Positions 11,940-23,214 of a stretch of DNA of 64,000 nt are shown piece after piece. This DNA comes from Heterobilharzia americana (taxonomy: Eukaryota; Platyhelminthes; Trematoda; Strigeidida; Schistosomatidae), in contig OX104127.1 in NCBI GenBank assembly GCA_944470555.2, positions 90,048,708-90,112,707 on the forward strand. The letters are read 5' to 3'. The position numbers were made by a program, and so were the translations under genes. The notes under the pieces are model-generated. The model was given only the letters and a program-made list of their open reading frames with translations, made no database searches and was not told the origin of the DNA. Within the stretch, counting starts at the first letter, position 1, and each line of letters starts with the position of its first letter.

Positions 11940-12990
11940 ATAATAATCATATTTATTCCTGAATATTCAGGCACACACCATTTTTACGGGTGTGAATAAT
12001 TTTATATACAAATTACATTCATCTTCATGGAAGGTAATCTGAATCCCTACACGTTGTCCCTAGAAGATATAAGTGCTGCATGTTCATATAACGGAACATC
12101 CTGACAGAATAAGTGTGCAGAAAATTTACAAGTTGGACAAGTGGAAGTATTGTCTGCGCACTAACAAGAAAAACTAAGTTTGTATCTAGACACCACAGGT
12201 ATCACCTGGAGAAAAATAAGGCTTGAAGCCAATACTTCCATGGTAACAGTTTTTACTTTTTGCTCGAGATAATGATGAGAAGTTTATGAAGGGATGTATG
12301 CATGAATTGTTTACATATTGTATTTCATTGACGATTCCAGGACTGTATAATTCATCCATGTCAACACCATTCCACAACAAAGATTCATAATCTTGATGAG
12401 TATTATGACTGAAAGCCAAATGTCTTACTTTTCCAACTCCAGCATCCAGAAGCAATAGACTTGTTTGAATGCACCAAATGGGCTTCCAGAACATCTTGTC
12501 CTTCGTTTTCACGGGTCGTGACAGCCTTGCAGTTGGTAAGTGTTGGACTTTGCTGGCCACTTTTATGTGAGTTAATCCTAGATTTTGATAATTATGAAGT
12601 TGTAGTCCAGTGAACACTTTTTACCTCTGCTTGCTGTAGTTAGGTATTCTGAACGTGGTAAAGCTGGTTACCCTACATGAAGGGTAGTTTCAGCCATGGT
12701 CTGTTCCTTAAGTAATTAATTCTCGATGGCAACAAAGCCAACGTTTGGAACTGAATTATTTTTCTACAACGAGAAAAAAAACAGACAAAGCAGCAGGCGG
12801 AGAAAGCAAGAATTTCAACAAGGAGGGTGTTTTCTATGTTCACGTTTCTCCCTACTTAACTTTCCTTGCTATGACTTTCATTGTATGTCCTTATTCTATA
12901 AAACATTTAAAAATATAAATTTCATGCTGTCATGTGGTGTGGAATTTCTGTTTTTGATTACCGTGTTGGGTGGGGCAGAATGTGTTGTTA
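11940..12990 (-). mobile_element. Inverted CR1-like 3'-UTR fragment
   Basis: Reverse complement of the 3' UTR of the CR1-like element at 13200-20841. The match runs the whole way from its 5' limit (near 12960, matching about 19850) to the tail (11940, matching about 20835). Landmarks shared in order include ATTCTTGCTT, CTCGTTGTAGAA, CATAATTATCAAAA, GCAGCACTTATATCTTCTA and an end in AATAAATATGATTATTATG. It is a 5'-truncated copy of the same family in opposite orientation, diverged by substitutions and small gaps. A 143-codon open frame at 12186-12617 lies inside this non-coding segment and I regard it as chance. Confidence 0.65.
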
Positions 12991-13734
12991 GTTTGAGGCG
13001 GTAACTTATGGAAGTCTCCTCACCGCTTCGTATGAAAGGTCATTGTAGGTGTGGTGGCTCTCCTTATACACTGAGAGAGCTGAGTATACGAAGTGTCGTG
13101 AAAAAGACTGTTGGTGTATTCGATGAGCCGTAGGAGTCAGCCATGAGACTACATAGTTCGTCATGATTCCTCATTTTATCTGCATTTGTTTCCACCGATG
13201 CCCTGTATAAATATTCTAGTCACACTGTGTTGCAGTGCCCTGAAAACACCCTGAGACAAGTGTATGGCACGCAGTTGATGGGGATGTCGAAACCCGTTAC
13301 TCTGAACCGCCAATCTTGGCATACTTGGGGCAACAGAAAAGATACAGTCAACCACGCACGCAAATCCCAGACACCGACTACCCAGTTGGCGTCAACGTTT
13401 ATGAGTATACGACACCTCTAGTCAATCCTCCCAACGTATCACCAGTCCTATGCACCCGCCATGTACAGAAGTAAGACTATCCATCCTCTATGAAACAGAT
13501 ACAGATGTTAGAGACTAAGCCTGCATTGAGTCAAACTCTGTGTTTGTGAGTACCATATACACACTGAACACTTTCAATAAAGCCATTGCCCCGTTCTCTC
13601 CTAATTAGGGTGATTCCATTTCGAGCCAGTATGCGGTCGATTTGCCACTGGGATATCTTAGTAACTCCACAACTACGAGTGAGCGAGGCGTATAGACGTT
13701 TTGTAATGCAACGACATCAGACCATGCCTAATCA

Positions 13735-14937
13735 GTGGGTACTGAGTTACATTTCAGACCGTTTGGTGAATTAGAAAGCTTTGTACATTATTACTTTTTT
13801 TACTTATACATCATCCTCAGAAACGCAAGGTCTGTCCGTAGCAAACCACCAGCACTAAGGGGAGTCGGATTCATATTCAAACTGCCTGTAATAACTATCA
13901 CTGAGCCCTGGTGTCACGCAAATATGCCAGATGAAGAGATGAGTACTGACATGTGCACACAATTCTGATGTGACTGCAGCAGCAAGAAAAGAGGTGGTTG
14001 CCCGACGTGCCTGTGTTCAGGTTGGAAAATACGGTTCTTGATTAGATAGGTAACTCTCTACGGGTCACAATGCACTGCTGGAATGTTACAGCACTGGTGT
14101 GGCTTGTTTGCAGAGCACCTGGTGCCTTTACTAATCACGAGGTCCCACCAATTTTGGCTCCGAAATATGCATCCACTCTCCCATATGATAACAAGATCGT
14201 ATATGGTGACTTCAACCTGAAATCAAGTGGGATTCACCTACTGGTCCAACCAGGTATGACAAACATTTCGCTACACTGGATATTTTCGGATAGAAACAAA
14301 TTGTTACCACTCCAACAAGAAGTGGAAGTATATCGAAATCATTATTCTGCCGCAACATAACTTCCCTTTTGACGTATGTAGGCTACAGGTTCCCAGGAAG
14401 TAATCACAGAACGGTACTATGCGAAATACCACTTCCTTGAACTAACACTTTAGTTGGTATTTCCGCTCCACATCGGACAGTGTATGCAGACTACGGTAGG
14501 ACGGACTGACAGCAGATACGGCTGATTCTTGGTGTTCATAACTCTTTCTCGCATAATCACGATATGGGTACGAACAATGAAGACAGTAAGGAGCTAGCTA
14601 ACGCTCATCTAGAGTATGTGATCTCTCAAAACTCCTTAAGAAGCGATTAGTCTGCACTGAACGTAACATTCCTCTTCTCATTCATGACACCAAAGCTTAC
14701 AACAATCCAACACATATGTATGAAATTTCTGGCAGCTCATCTACAGCTAGTTACCTGGATCCTGCAAATCATTCTCGTGATATTGATGCAGCCTGCATCA
14801 TTAAAAACCGTTCTTCTCCCTCGCTAATCCCATCAGATATAGTTGAATTCACATATTCTAGTATTAACCAAGCAAGTAAGACACTAAAATGCTCCAGCAC
14901 TGCTGGTTCAGATGAAGTATCGTCACACTTCTTTTAA
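13735..14937 (+). pseudogene. CR1-like APE-type endonuclease remnant
   Basis: N-terminal endonuclease of a non-LTR retrotransposon, which nicks the target site. The start of the domain reads NARSVRSK (13822) followed by PVITITEPWCHANM, where the E of TEPW is the metal-binding Glu. The phosphoesterase motif GDFN is intact at 14205-14216 within KIVYGDFNL. These sit in different frames (13735-13968, 14070-14360). A later segment at 14716-14937 (SGSSSTASYLDPANHSRD) corresponds to the linker before the RT. Broken by frameshifts and stops. Confidence 0.65.
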
Positions 14938-14989
14938 TATGGTAGCCCTGATATTCCTTTATAACCCCTCAAAATATTTTCCCTGTCTT

Positions 14990-15505
14990 TAGAACCTTTC
15001 ACCTGCCCTGATATCTGGAAAGTATCATCCATCCTATTTAGATATAAATCTGGTTCAAAAACACCAACCATTAACTATGGACCAAGCTTTCTTCAGCATG
15101 GGCATTGTGGCGACATCATCACACCCAGTAAACATGGATTCCTATAGCCGGGGTCCTGTATGACTTGCAATCTTGACTCCTTTAATTTCATATCCAATAT
15201 AGGGGACCGACAACAACCATCCCTTTTGATTTATCTAAACATTTCGAAGGCAGTCGACACAGTTGGCCCCTTACTGGTAAGTTAAGGTCTCTGGGAACGG
15301 ACTGTTCGTTATTAGGATGGATTAAGTCTTTCCTCCGTTATCGCACCCAAGTGGTGAAGGTAGACTCACACATCAAAACCTAGGCCAACTACCTCTGCTG
15401 TGGTTTAACGCAATGTATTGAGTCCCCTTCTCTTTACTTTGTACGTCAATGAAAATTGAAGCCGCTTTACGTATTTGGAAATTTTCTCCCTCCGAACTTG
15501 ACAGA
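14990..15505 (+). pseudogene. CR1-like RT, first half
   Basis: RT fingers and palm of the interrupted element. Recognisable are PDIWKVSSILFRYKSGSKT, TPSKHGFL, then LLIYLNISKAVDTV (motif A region, with the usual Asp pair reduced to N and D) and WIKSFLRYRTQVVKV. The sequence runs up to FGNFLPPNLT, where the SR2-like element is inserted. Stops lie within it. The RT resumes after 18377. Confidence 0.65.
15494..15505. repeat. Target-site duplication, left copy (12 bp)
   Basis: GAACTTGACAGA here is repeated exactly at 18366-18377. The pair brackets the nested SR2-like element, and removing the insert plus one copy restores the CR1-like sequence. Confidence 0.85.
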
Positions 15506-15702
15506 ACCTCGCCTAGTTAATTAGTTCACTAGTTACTAGCCGGTCCTAAGCCTGGGTAAAGAGAGAAGGTTGGGAATAGGGCTAGCCACCCTACACCGTA
15601 AAACAAATCTAACCACCAAAGAAACTTCAAAGCACAAACAAAATATAAAAAATAAAAACAGAATTGTGCCTCACTGGATTCGGAGAGACGAAATGACGCC
15701 AG

Positions 15703-16569
15703 TTGATGAAAGCCTTCGGGAAGCCAATTGACCGGGCCGAGGTGTCTTATCTTCTCCCGATGAAAGCGAAAGTAAACGTGACGACATGGAATGTCTGCAC
15801 CATGTTTGAACCCAGCAAAGCTGCCCAGATTGCAAACGAGATGAGAAGGTATCACATTGAAGTGCTTGGAATTTGTGAAAGCAGATGGAATGGGAGTGGA
15901 CTCTCCAAACTGTCAACTGGAAAGGAGTCAATAATCTACACCGATACTGTCACCCAGACGAAAAACACGAGCACACTGAGTTGTGGAGTGGCTATCATGA
16001 TGTCCCCAACAGCATCGAAGGCTCTCTCTCATGCAGTGGGAACCAATCTCCTCCACGATCTGCATCATGACAGCAAGATTCAACTCAAAAGGAAGGAAGG
16101 AATGTCACAATCATTCAATGCTACACTATGCACCTACAAATAATGCAAATGAAGAGAAGAAGGATGAATTCTATGGACAACTGCAATCAACACTGGACAA
16201 TGCGCCACTCCAGTTGGCAATATCAAAATTCCAATGGGCAACATGAATGCTAAAGTGGGAGTGGAAAACACAGGAAGAGAACAAACCATGGGTCGAGAAG
16301 AGCTCGGTGAGGTGATGAACGAGAATGGAGAATTGTTTGCAGAATTCTGTGCATTCAGCAATTTGGTGATTGGAGACAGTGTGTTGGACCACAAGGATAT
16401 TGACAAAGCGACATGTATGTCGCCAGGCACCAGGACACACCAAGAATCAGACCGACCTCATCTCAGTGTGAAGAAAATGGAGAAGCGGCCAGCCTGCTGG
16501 ACACGAGATCACAACATTGTATCAAACAACCAGGTTACTATCTATCTGGGAAGAGGTCAACACAGATGA
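15703..16569 (+). pseudogene. SR2-like copy 1 endonuclease, broken
   Basis: APE-type endonuclease. It opens with NVTTWNVCTMFEPSKAAQIA, then HIEVLGICESRWNGSGL with the metal-binding Glu in ES-RW. SCGVAIMMSP follows. After a frameshift near 16220 comes MGNMNAKVGVENTGREQ. The active-site motif that reads GDMN in copy 2 is GNMN here, so the catalytic Asp is replaced by Asn. Two further frameshifts lie inside. Copy 3 carries the same GNMN and the same frameshift. Confidence 0.8.
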
Positions 16570-18359
16570 AACCAATAAAGGATGATGAAGGAAATCTAAT
16601 TACCAAAGAAGAGGAATAAAGGAAACGATGGGCCAACCACTTCAAGGAGCTCTTGAATCGACCACCACCTGCACTTCTTCCAGAAATACCACTAGCATCC
16701 CAGCCACGGAATTACCAGTGAACACAAGCCCTCCGACGAAAGCCGAGGTCCTGAAGGCTACTAAAACGCGTGAAAGCAGCGGTACCAGATGGAATCTCGA
16801 CAGAAACGCTGAGAGCAGACGCAGGGACAGCAGGGCACATGCTCACACTGCGTTGCAGAAGGTTTGGAAGGAAGATAAGGTACCTGGCGATTGATTGTAA
16901 GAAGGACTACCTTGTCAAACTCTCCAAGAAGAGCGAACTCAGTCTTTGCAAGAACTGGCTTGGAAGCATGCTCCTGTGCACCTGGAGCGAGCAAAATATT
17001 AAGCCGCATCATCCTGCAGAGACCGAAGGATGCGCTGGATGCAAAACGACGACTGGAACAAGCTGACTGGCTGGATTCAGGAAGTACAAATCATATGCGG
17101 ACCAAATTCCAACGCCACGCTACACATCATCATAGAACAGAGTATAGAATGCCATTCAACCCTCTACCCTACCTCAACTTCACCGACTTTGAGAAGGCAT
17201 TTGACAGCGTCGACCAAGAGATAATTTGGAAACTGCTTCATTACTATGGAGTACCGCAAACCTTTATCAGCCTCATTCAACAACTATATGAAGACGACAC
17301 ATGCCTGGTGAACCACGATGGGAAGCTCAGCGCTGCCTCTGAAGTGAAGACAAGAGTAAAACAAGGCTGCTGTCTACTATCACTCATGATCTTCCTGATT
17401 GTGGTCGACCGGACCATGCAACAAACAGTGGCGAGCGAGAAGAGGGGGATACAATGTCTGGGCCGGGGAAGAGATCCTAGAAGATTTGGATTTCGCCGAT
17501 GATGACTTATGTCTAATGTCACACAAACTTGAAGATGTACAGCCGAACTCCAACAAGTTGACAGGAAATGCAGGGTAGGGCAGCGAAGACGAGACTTCAA
17601 GTAAACATGAATGCAGAGAAGATAGAGGTGATGAAGATACTTAACCAACAACAACTACAACAAACTCCAATCACCGTCAATGGGAGAAACTTAAAGGAAG
17701 TAGCCTCTTTCACCTATCCAGGAAGCACTGTCTCAACTACAGGCGGCACAGGCACAGACGAAGATGTCAAAGCGACCCGGATCGGAAAAGCAAGACAGGC
17801 GTTCATTAACCTGAAACCAGTGTAGAGATCTACTGCACTACACTCAGCATGTGGAGAAAGATCCGGATTTTCAACACCGACATCAAGTCAGTGCTTCTGT
17901 ATGGCTCAGAGACTCGGCGGCGTTTTACGAAAGGGATTTCCAACAAACTACAGACATTCATCAACAACTGCCTGCAATGGCTCATTACTGAGGCTTAGAT
18001 GGGTTGCCAGAAAGAATAAGCAACAAGGAACTCTGGCTGGCCGGGCAACGAACCAACCAAGAACCCATCACTCAACCAATATGCAGAAAGAAGGAAGTGG
18101 AGATGGATGGGATTGGTCATGCACTGAGAAGGCCGACTGGGGACATCAAGCGTCAAGCCAGAGTGTCGAGTGGAATCCAGATGGGAAGCGGCGAGGTGGG
18201 AGGTTCGAGGTGGGGGTGACGCGGAGGAGGTTGCGCGAGGAAGAAATGAGAGCTTCTGGGCTGTCGTGGAACCAGGTCCAAAAGTTTGCAGAGGAGAGAG
18301 TGAAATGGAGACGTGCTACTGCAGCCCTAGATTCCATTAGGAACCCAAAGCACAAATAA
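16570..18359 (+). pseudogene. SR2-like copy 1 reverse transcriptase and C-terminus, broken
   Basis: RT of the RTE type. Landmarks: PDGISTETL (16788 on), a frame change, then FTDFEKAFDSVDQEIIWKLL (motif A, about 17178-17237), QQLYEDDTCLV, VKTRVKQGCCLLS (motif B) and FADDDLCLMSH with an intact F-A-D-D at 17492-17503. The C-terminal part shows VASFTYPGSTVSTTGG, SVLLYGSET and the RKKEVEMDGIGHALRR block (18087 on). Frame changes occur near 16890, 17480, 17575 and 17890, with stops in between. Non-functional. Confidence 0.8.
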
Positions 18360-18365
18360 TAATAT

Positions 18366-18377
18366 GAACTTGACAGA
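18366..18377. repeat. Target-site duplication, right copy (12 bp)
   Basis: Exact repeat of 15494-15505, directly after the AATAAT tail of the nested element. Confidence 0.85.
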
Positions 18378-19731
18378 CTACAGTCCAATCACTTACTGCC
18401 TGTACTTCTCATATATCCACAAATACGAGACCAAATGATGGAATGGTATATTTGCGAGGCCGTGCCAAAATACCGCTGCATTCCGTCTAACTTATCCAAC
18501 TTCAAGAGCTAGTGCAAAGGAACCCTGCTATAACATCTTCATGGTTTACTATTTGGAAACTTCCGTTCAGTACAAACAAGTGTGGCTGAATATGTCTTAG
18601 CGCTCCTTCGTAGACATTCAACTATACCTACAGTTCACGAAGCTAACTGTTCTCAAAGGTGTCTGTGACCTTGGGCCAAGATATTCGTGTGGCTTCACAT
18701 TTTCTGGAGGGATGGCATAAAGGACTGGCAAATCTAGTATCTTAGTGGGCTGCATGATACATAACTTTCCTCCTAAGGAAACCAAGTTGCTGCTCTACAA
18801 AACTCGCGTGCGTCCACTATTAGAGTATTACCCATTTGCATTGAGTAGTATCCACAATGAAGATAAACTAAAAGCAGAGGGCGTCCGAAGGTACTTTACA
18901 GCTACGTTACTAGGATACGGTTGTATACAGGACTACAGTTCCAGATGCGGAACCCTAGGACTAGAACCACTTTGAATGAGACGACTCAAGGGCAGCCATT
19001 CGTGTGACCCAGCGATGGCTGACCTCACCTATGAAGACTAGCTTAAGGAGCTTGAACTCTCTACTTCGTCCTATTGCAGACAGAGGGGGACCTAATCTTG
19101 TTGTACAGGATTCTAAGGAATGACTTCTGACCCGGTCTATCTTCCCTCTTCTTTCCCACTAGGTAGGGACACCTCAGAGGACGCAGCAGGGGACTGCAAA
19201 AGCAAAGGTGCAACGTGGTCCTCCCAGAGTAGTAGTTCTCGCGTCGACTGATCAAGGCCTGAGACCGACTTCCATAAGAAGTGGTATCCGTATCATCAAC
19301 TGACTCCTTCCAAAGGGGATCGGACAAGCATGGAAATCTACTGAAAAAGGATTAATATAGGCTCCCAGCCTCCTATCTTCAAGCAATAAATCCGAATCAA
19401 AATTAATCTGACACTTCTTCAATGTGCTACGTAAAATCACGTTCACCGCCAGTGGTGAGTCCCAGTTCGAACACCATAGATGCTACTGTCTGCGTGACCG
19501 CGCCCACAGCATCTGCGAGCTTATTTAAATCCTCCTTGCGTGCAAGTTACCTCACCGCCAAATTCTAAGATGTGGAACAGACTTCCAGCTAAGGTGAGGG
19601 CGTTCAAATCCACCTCTGGATTTAGTCGGTTACTAACTAACTTCTTGTCATTAGGCAATTTACCAGGTTTACTGAAAGCATCAACACTATCCTCTGTGAC
19701 ATTTCATATACTAGGCCCTCCTGATGCATAA
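18378..19731 (+). pseudogene. CR1-like RT, C-terminal half
   Basis: Continuation of the RT interrupted at 15505. After a decayed stretch, 18745-18975 reads ETKLLLYKTRVRPLLEY, then VRRYFTATLLGYG and LGLEPL, the standard thumb-region blocks of CR1/Jockey RTs. The end of the protein is seen at 19540-19731, with MWNRLPAKVRAFKSTSGF and LTNFLSLG followed by a stop. The stretch 19060-19400 between these is not recognisable and may be an old insertion or simply decayed. Confidence 0.65.
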
Positions 19732-19739
19732 TGAGAAAT

Positions 19740-20841
19740 CTACCACATCCACACCGGCTTTCATACGAATCCACGAGGGGACTTCTACAACTTACCACCT
19801 TATACCTACGGCACACTTCCCTACCCGATATAGTAATCAAAAATGGAAGTTCTAAGCTACACAAAGGCATGAAATTTATGCTCTTAAGTATTTAATACCG
19901 AAGGCACATACAGTGAACGCTATGACAAAGAAAGTTAAGTGAGGAGAAACATGCACATAGGAAGCACAATTCTTGATGAAATTCTTGCTTCTTTCTCTGT
20001 CCGCCGATTTGTTTTTATTTCTTTCCTCGTTGTAGAAGTGTCGGTTTGGTTGTCATCAAAAATCAACTATTTAGAAAACAGACATTGAGTGAAGCCACCC
20101 TCCATGGACGGTAGCCAGCGTTACTCCCTTCATAATACCTAGCTACAAAAATCAGAGACAGAGAACGTTCATTGGGCTACAACCGCATAATTATCAAAAC
20201 CTAGGATTCATTGATCATGAAAGTGACCAGGAAAGTCTAACATTTACCTACCACGTGGGTGTCACAAACGTGAAAACAGCGGATAAGATATCTTGGGAGT
20301 CCACTTGACTCATTCAAACAAGTCCATTGCTTCTGAATGCTGGAGCTGGAAAAATGAAGATATTTGGCTCACGATCTTGATATTCAGCAAGAATATGGAT
20401 CTTTGATGTGGAATGGTGCAAACATACATGAATTATACATTTCTGGAATCATCATTGAAGTACAATAAATAAACGGATTGCGCGTACATTCATAAACATT
20501 TCATCATTATCCCAAGCAAAAAGTACAAACTTTTGCAATGAAAGTGCAAGAGTCAAGCTTTATCTCCCCCTAACTAATATATGTGACGCCCAGACGCAAA
20601 CCTGGTTTTTTGTTAGTGTGAAGACAATACTGTCAAAACTGTAAATTTTTGCATACTTATCCTGCTGGGACGTTCGACTGTATAAACGTGCAGCACTTAT
20701 ATCTTCTATTGGTAGAATAGGCGGGGATAGAGATTACCCGCCATAAAGATGCATGTGATTCATGTAGCAACCTAATCAAACCTGTAGAAATGGCGCGCAC
20801 CTGTTTATTCAGAAATACATATGGTTATTATTATTATTACT
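19740..20841 (+). other. 3' UTR and tail of the CR1-like element
   Basis: Non-coding 1.1 kb shared, in inverted orientation, with 11940-12990. It ends in ATGGTTATTATTATTATTAC (20818-20840), the simple-repeat tail expected of a non-LTR element. Two copies ending at the equivalent base support this as the true 3' end. Confidence 0.65.
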
Positions 20842-21599
20842 AACTGCTTTTGTAATAAAAGATAAATGACCAGTGGGGTTAGGGAGGTTATTCCCGAGGC
20901 GACTGAACTCAACACAGTGCAAACACGGCAAAATTGGTAGAGAATTGCTATCCCTAAACCCGTTACGTTCAGCGGCTTACGCATATGGTATAAGGTTATC
21001 ACAGGTGATAAAGCCTCGGGCAAATCCTCGGCAGTTAAACAAGGCCACTGGTCCCACGGGAAATATGGTGAATTGAAATCGTATCACAATCTACCTTCTA
21101 CGTGCAGTTCATTAGGTGCCTCTGTTATGTTACGGATGACCCACCACGTAAACCCGTCAGTGGCATTGCACTTATAATTCTTGCCAGCATTCATTTCAGT
21201 CGCAAAAGATGGTTCGAAGTTGCGTGCTTGATGACCTTCAAAATAATGCACTTCTTTTTGGAAGTTGATTTTAACACCGCGAGTGTAGTAAGCGATGGTT
21301 CAACGAGATAACTTCATTCATCTACTCTAAAAGCCATGAGATGCTCCACCTTTGGTAAGTTACACAATTTAATGCATTCTAGAATTTTTACCACGTGTAG
21401 GCTAGTTAGCGCAAGGTGTTTTAGGCCCCATTTCAGTCAAGATGTAAGTCAGAGGGTGAGAACCCAGCTTTCATGTAGACGGATAAAGATACTACAGTAC
21501 TTATGTTCGGTTCAATCAACTTACCATGCCTGCCACCGAATTCGAGTGCATTCGTACTGGTACTGCCAAGACCCCCTTCCTATTAAACGGTTTACACCC
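20842..21599. other. Unassigned, possibly Gypsy downstream sequence
   Basis: Lies between the CR1-like tail and the minus-strand Gypsy-like pol. It could contain the rest of that element (integrase C-terminus, LTR), but no LTR pair was recognised. Confidence 0.3.
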
Positions 21600-23210
21600 T
21601 ATTTTACGTGCTATGATTGATATACCTGTTAGTCTGTTACCCTAATGCTGGGTATTTTGGCCCATACAGCTTTCAAAGCACTGGTGTGGAAACGTACATT
21701 CAGCAGTGGTATTTAATTTTTAAACACCGATGATACAGGAACATGATTCTAAAGCAAATTACTTAAAAACATGGAATTCCTTAAGATTGAAAGCGTAGTC
21801 CGAATGCTTTATCTAATTTGACTCCGTCTGATAGAATACAATTAACAGTCAGCGTGACTCCTTGATATTGCTGTATGCTTCAATGTGAATTCTATGTGCA
21901 TAGCTCCATCACGGTTGGATGATAGTCCCTCAGTTGTTTATTTCTGTTTATCGCTGTAAACTGTGAAACCCATCTCTTCATGAGGACTCAACAAACCATT
22001 TCCAAAGTGATGTCGAGCACTAGCATAACGTCTGGCCGACAAGTGAAACAGCTTACACACATGGGAATATACTAGTAGCTATTCAAGAGCGGAGATGGGC
22101 CAGCAAAGTGGGTAGAACGTGCGCTGGGTATGGTGGAAGTTCAAAGGGGTATGAAGCTATGCTCGGGCACTTCTGAATTGTGGCAGTGCATGTAATCACG
22201 TGTCCGACTTCGCTGGTCATGATTCACACCTTGCCAGACAATCCTGGGTAATATCACCGCGTTTGTAGCGCGGATACTAGAGTGAGAGAGGTTGTGAATG
22301 AAATTCGAAGACCGTCCCGTCCAAAGTTATCGAGACCACAGGTCTTGAAGTCCCTGCGGACGTATAGCACAATGTAGTCCCCTCAACATTTGCAAGTGGT
22401 ACACGTTCTATGTGCAACAGGGTGGTGATGAAGTATTTCCACACTCGCTGAAAGCCTGGTATTTGGCCATTTTTGGCAAGTCGATAGCTTGAAGGACTGT
22501 AGCAGTACAAATATAGGAGAAACATCCACCATATGGGTATTCACATCAGAAACAAGATGGATGTCCGACGTAGTTGTGTGGTGCAATCAAGATGGCGTGA
22601 TTCAAGCGGAGATAACCTATTCGTGGTGGCGGGAAGGGCTTACTTTGGGATAGGGGTTGTGACGTATTAATCCAGTGACCTCGCGGTCTTCAGTGAAATG
22701 GGGAAACTGTTTGATTGAAACGAATACAGGTAGCAGTTTGCGAACATGGTTGCTGTATCGCATTTCACATGCAGACAGCCCCAAGGAGGAGAAAATAAAG
22801 AGTCCCAGGGTATCGTCCTTAAGCCCCTGTAGTACACCTCTAATAGCTGCATTAGAAGCGCCAACAGATCTACTGAGTGGATGTTTGACATCCTAATGCA
22901 CTGACATGGAGGTGTCTGCTGTCGCCATCTTCAGTTTTTGGGATGCCTTCAGAGCTTCTGTAGTCGCACTCAGAGTTTTGGGCTAAGATTTGAGGATTTT
23001 TGTCAATACGGTTGAAATGCGCGAACAGTGAGGGATGAAGCGGCCGTAATAGCTTAGCATACCAAGAGATGTCTGCATACATTTGAGACGAAACGGCACT
23101 CCAAAGTCTTGATGATAATAATGTATTTCCTATACGACAAACGTTGCATAAAATAGGCCAGTTTACGGGTATGATCAGCATAGAGTATCTAATATTGATG
23201 GTGCAAGCTT
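21600..23210 (-). mobile_element. Ty3/Gypsy-like LTR-retrotransposon pol remnant
   Basis: Minus-strand order is RT end, RNase H, integrase, as in Ty3/Gypsy pol. Around 23100-22960 a post-RT block is visible. At 22950-22720 the RNase H region reads TEALKASQKLKMATAD, VGASNAAIRGVLQ, then EMRYSNHVR. Next is the integrase N-terminal region (22525-22277). Integrase-core-like pieces follow near 22110-21950 (ARSTHFAGPSPLL and CFTCRPDVMLVLDITLE). No LTRs were found. It is heavily broken, and the assignment to a named schistosome Gypsy element such as Boudicca is not attempted. Confidence 0.6.
22277..23000 (-). pseudogene. Gypsy-like RNase H and integrase N-terminus, broken
   Basis: RNase H: the D-A-S-N motif is seen as G-A-S-N (first catalytic Asp replaced by Gly), then an FSSLGLSACEMRYSN block corresponding to the usual FFSR-L-PAE-RYS, whose catalytic Glu is kept. 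After frame changes, HHTTTSDIHLVSDVNTH corresponds to the connection before integrase. The minus-strand open segment 22525-22277 then gives IERVPLANVEGTTLCYTSAG and TSRPVVSITLDGTVF, the usual linker and zinc-binding lead-in of flatworm Gypsy integrases. Inactive. Confidence 0.55.
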
Positions 23211-23214
23211 AGAA

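Larger units (their letters stand above)
15506..18365 (+). mobile_element. SR2/RTE-like element, copy 1, nested in the CR1-like element
   Basis: Starts ACCTCGCCTAGTTAATTAG and ends CACAAATAATAAT, the same ends as the copies at 51057-54472 (+) and 35195-38646 (-). It is 2.86 kb against about 3.4 kb in the others. Roughly 540 bp are missing at about 16507, where GAGATC joins directly to ACAACATTGTATC; these lie at about 52050 and 52586 in copy 3. The 12-bp duplication proves retrotransposition after the host element was in place. RTE-clade assignment rests on the endonuclease and RT sequence. SR2 is the named schistosome RTE element it most resembles. Confidence 0.85.
13200..20841 (+). mobile_element. 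CR1-like non-LTR element, interrupted by an SR2-like insert
   Basis: About 4.8 kb of CR1/Jockey-group sequence once the nested 2.86-kb insert (15506-18365) and one copy of its target duplication are removed. Order: possible ORF1 remnant (13200-13800, unsupported), APE-type endonuclease (13822-14360), linker, RT (14990-15505 and 18378-18975), RT C-terminus (to 19731), a 1.1-kb 3' UTR and a (TTA)n tail ending at 20841. The coding part is full of stops. It resembles the schistosome SR1 group, inferred from RT sequence only. Confidence 0.7.

Noticed and set aside
12186..12617. 143-codon minus-strand open frame, the longest outside the SR2-like copies
   Set aside because: It lies in the 3' UTR of the CR1-like family. 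The equivalent segment at 20160-20550 has stops in every frame, and there is no protein motif.
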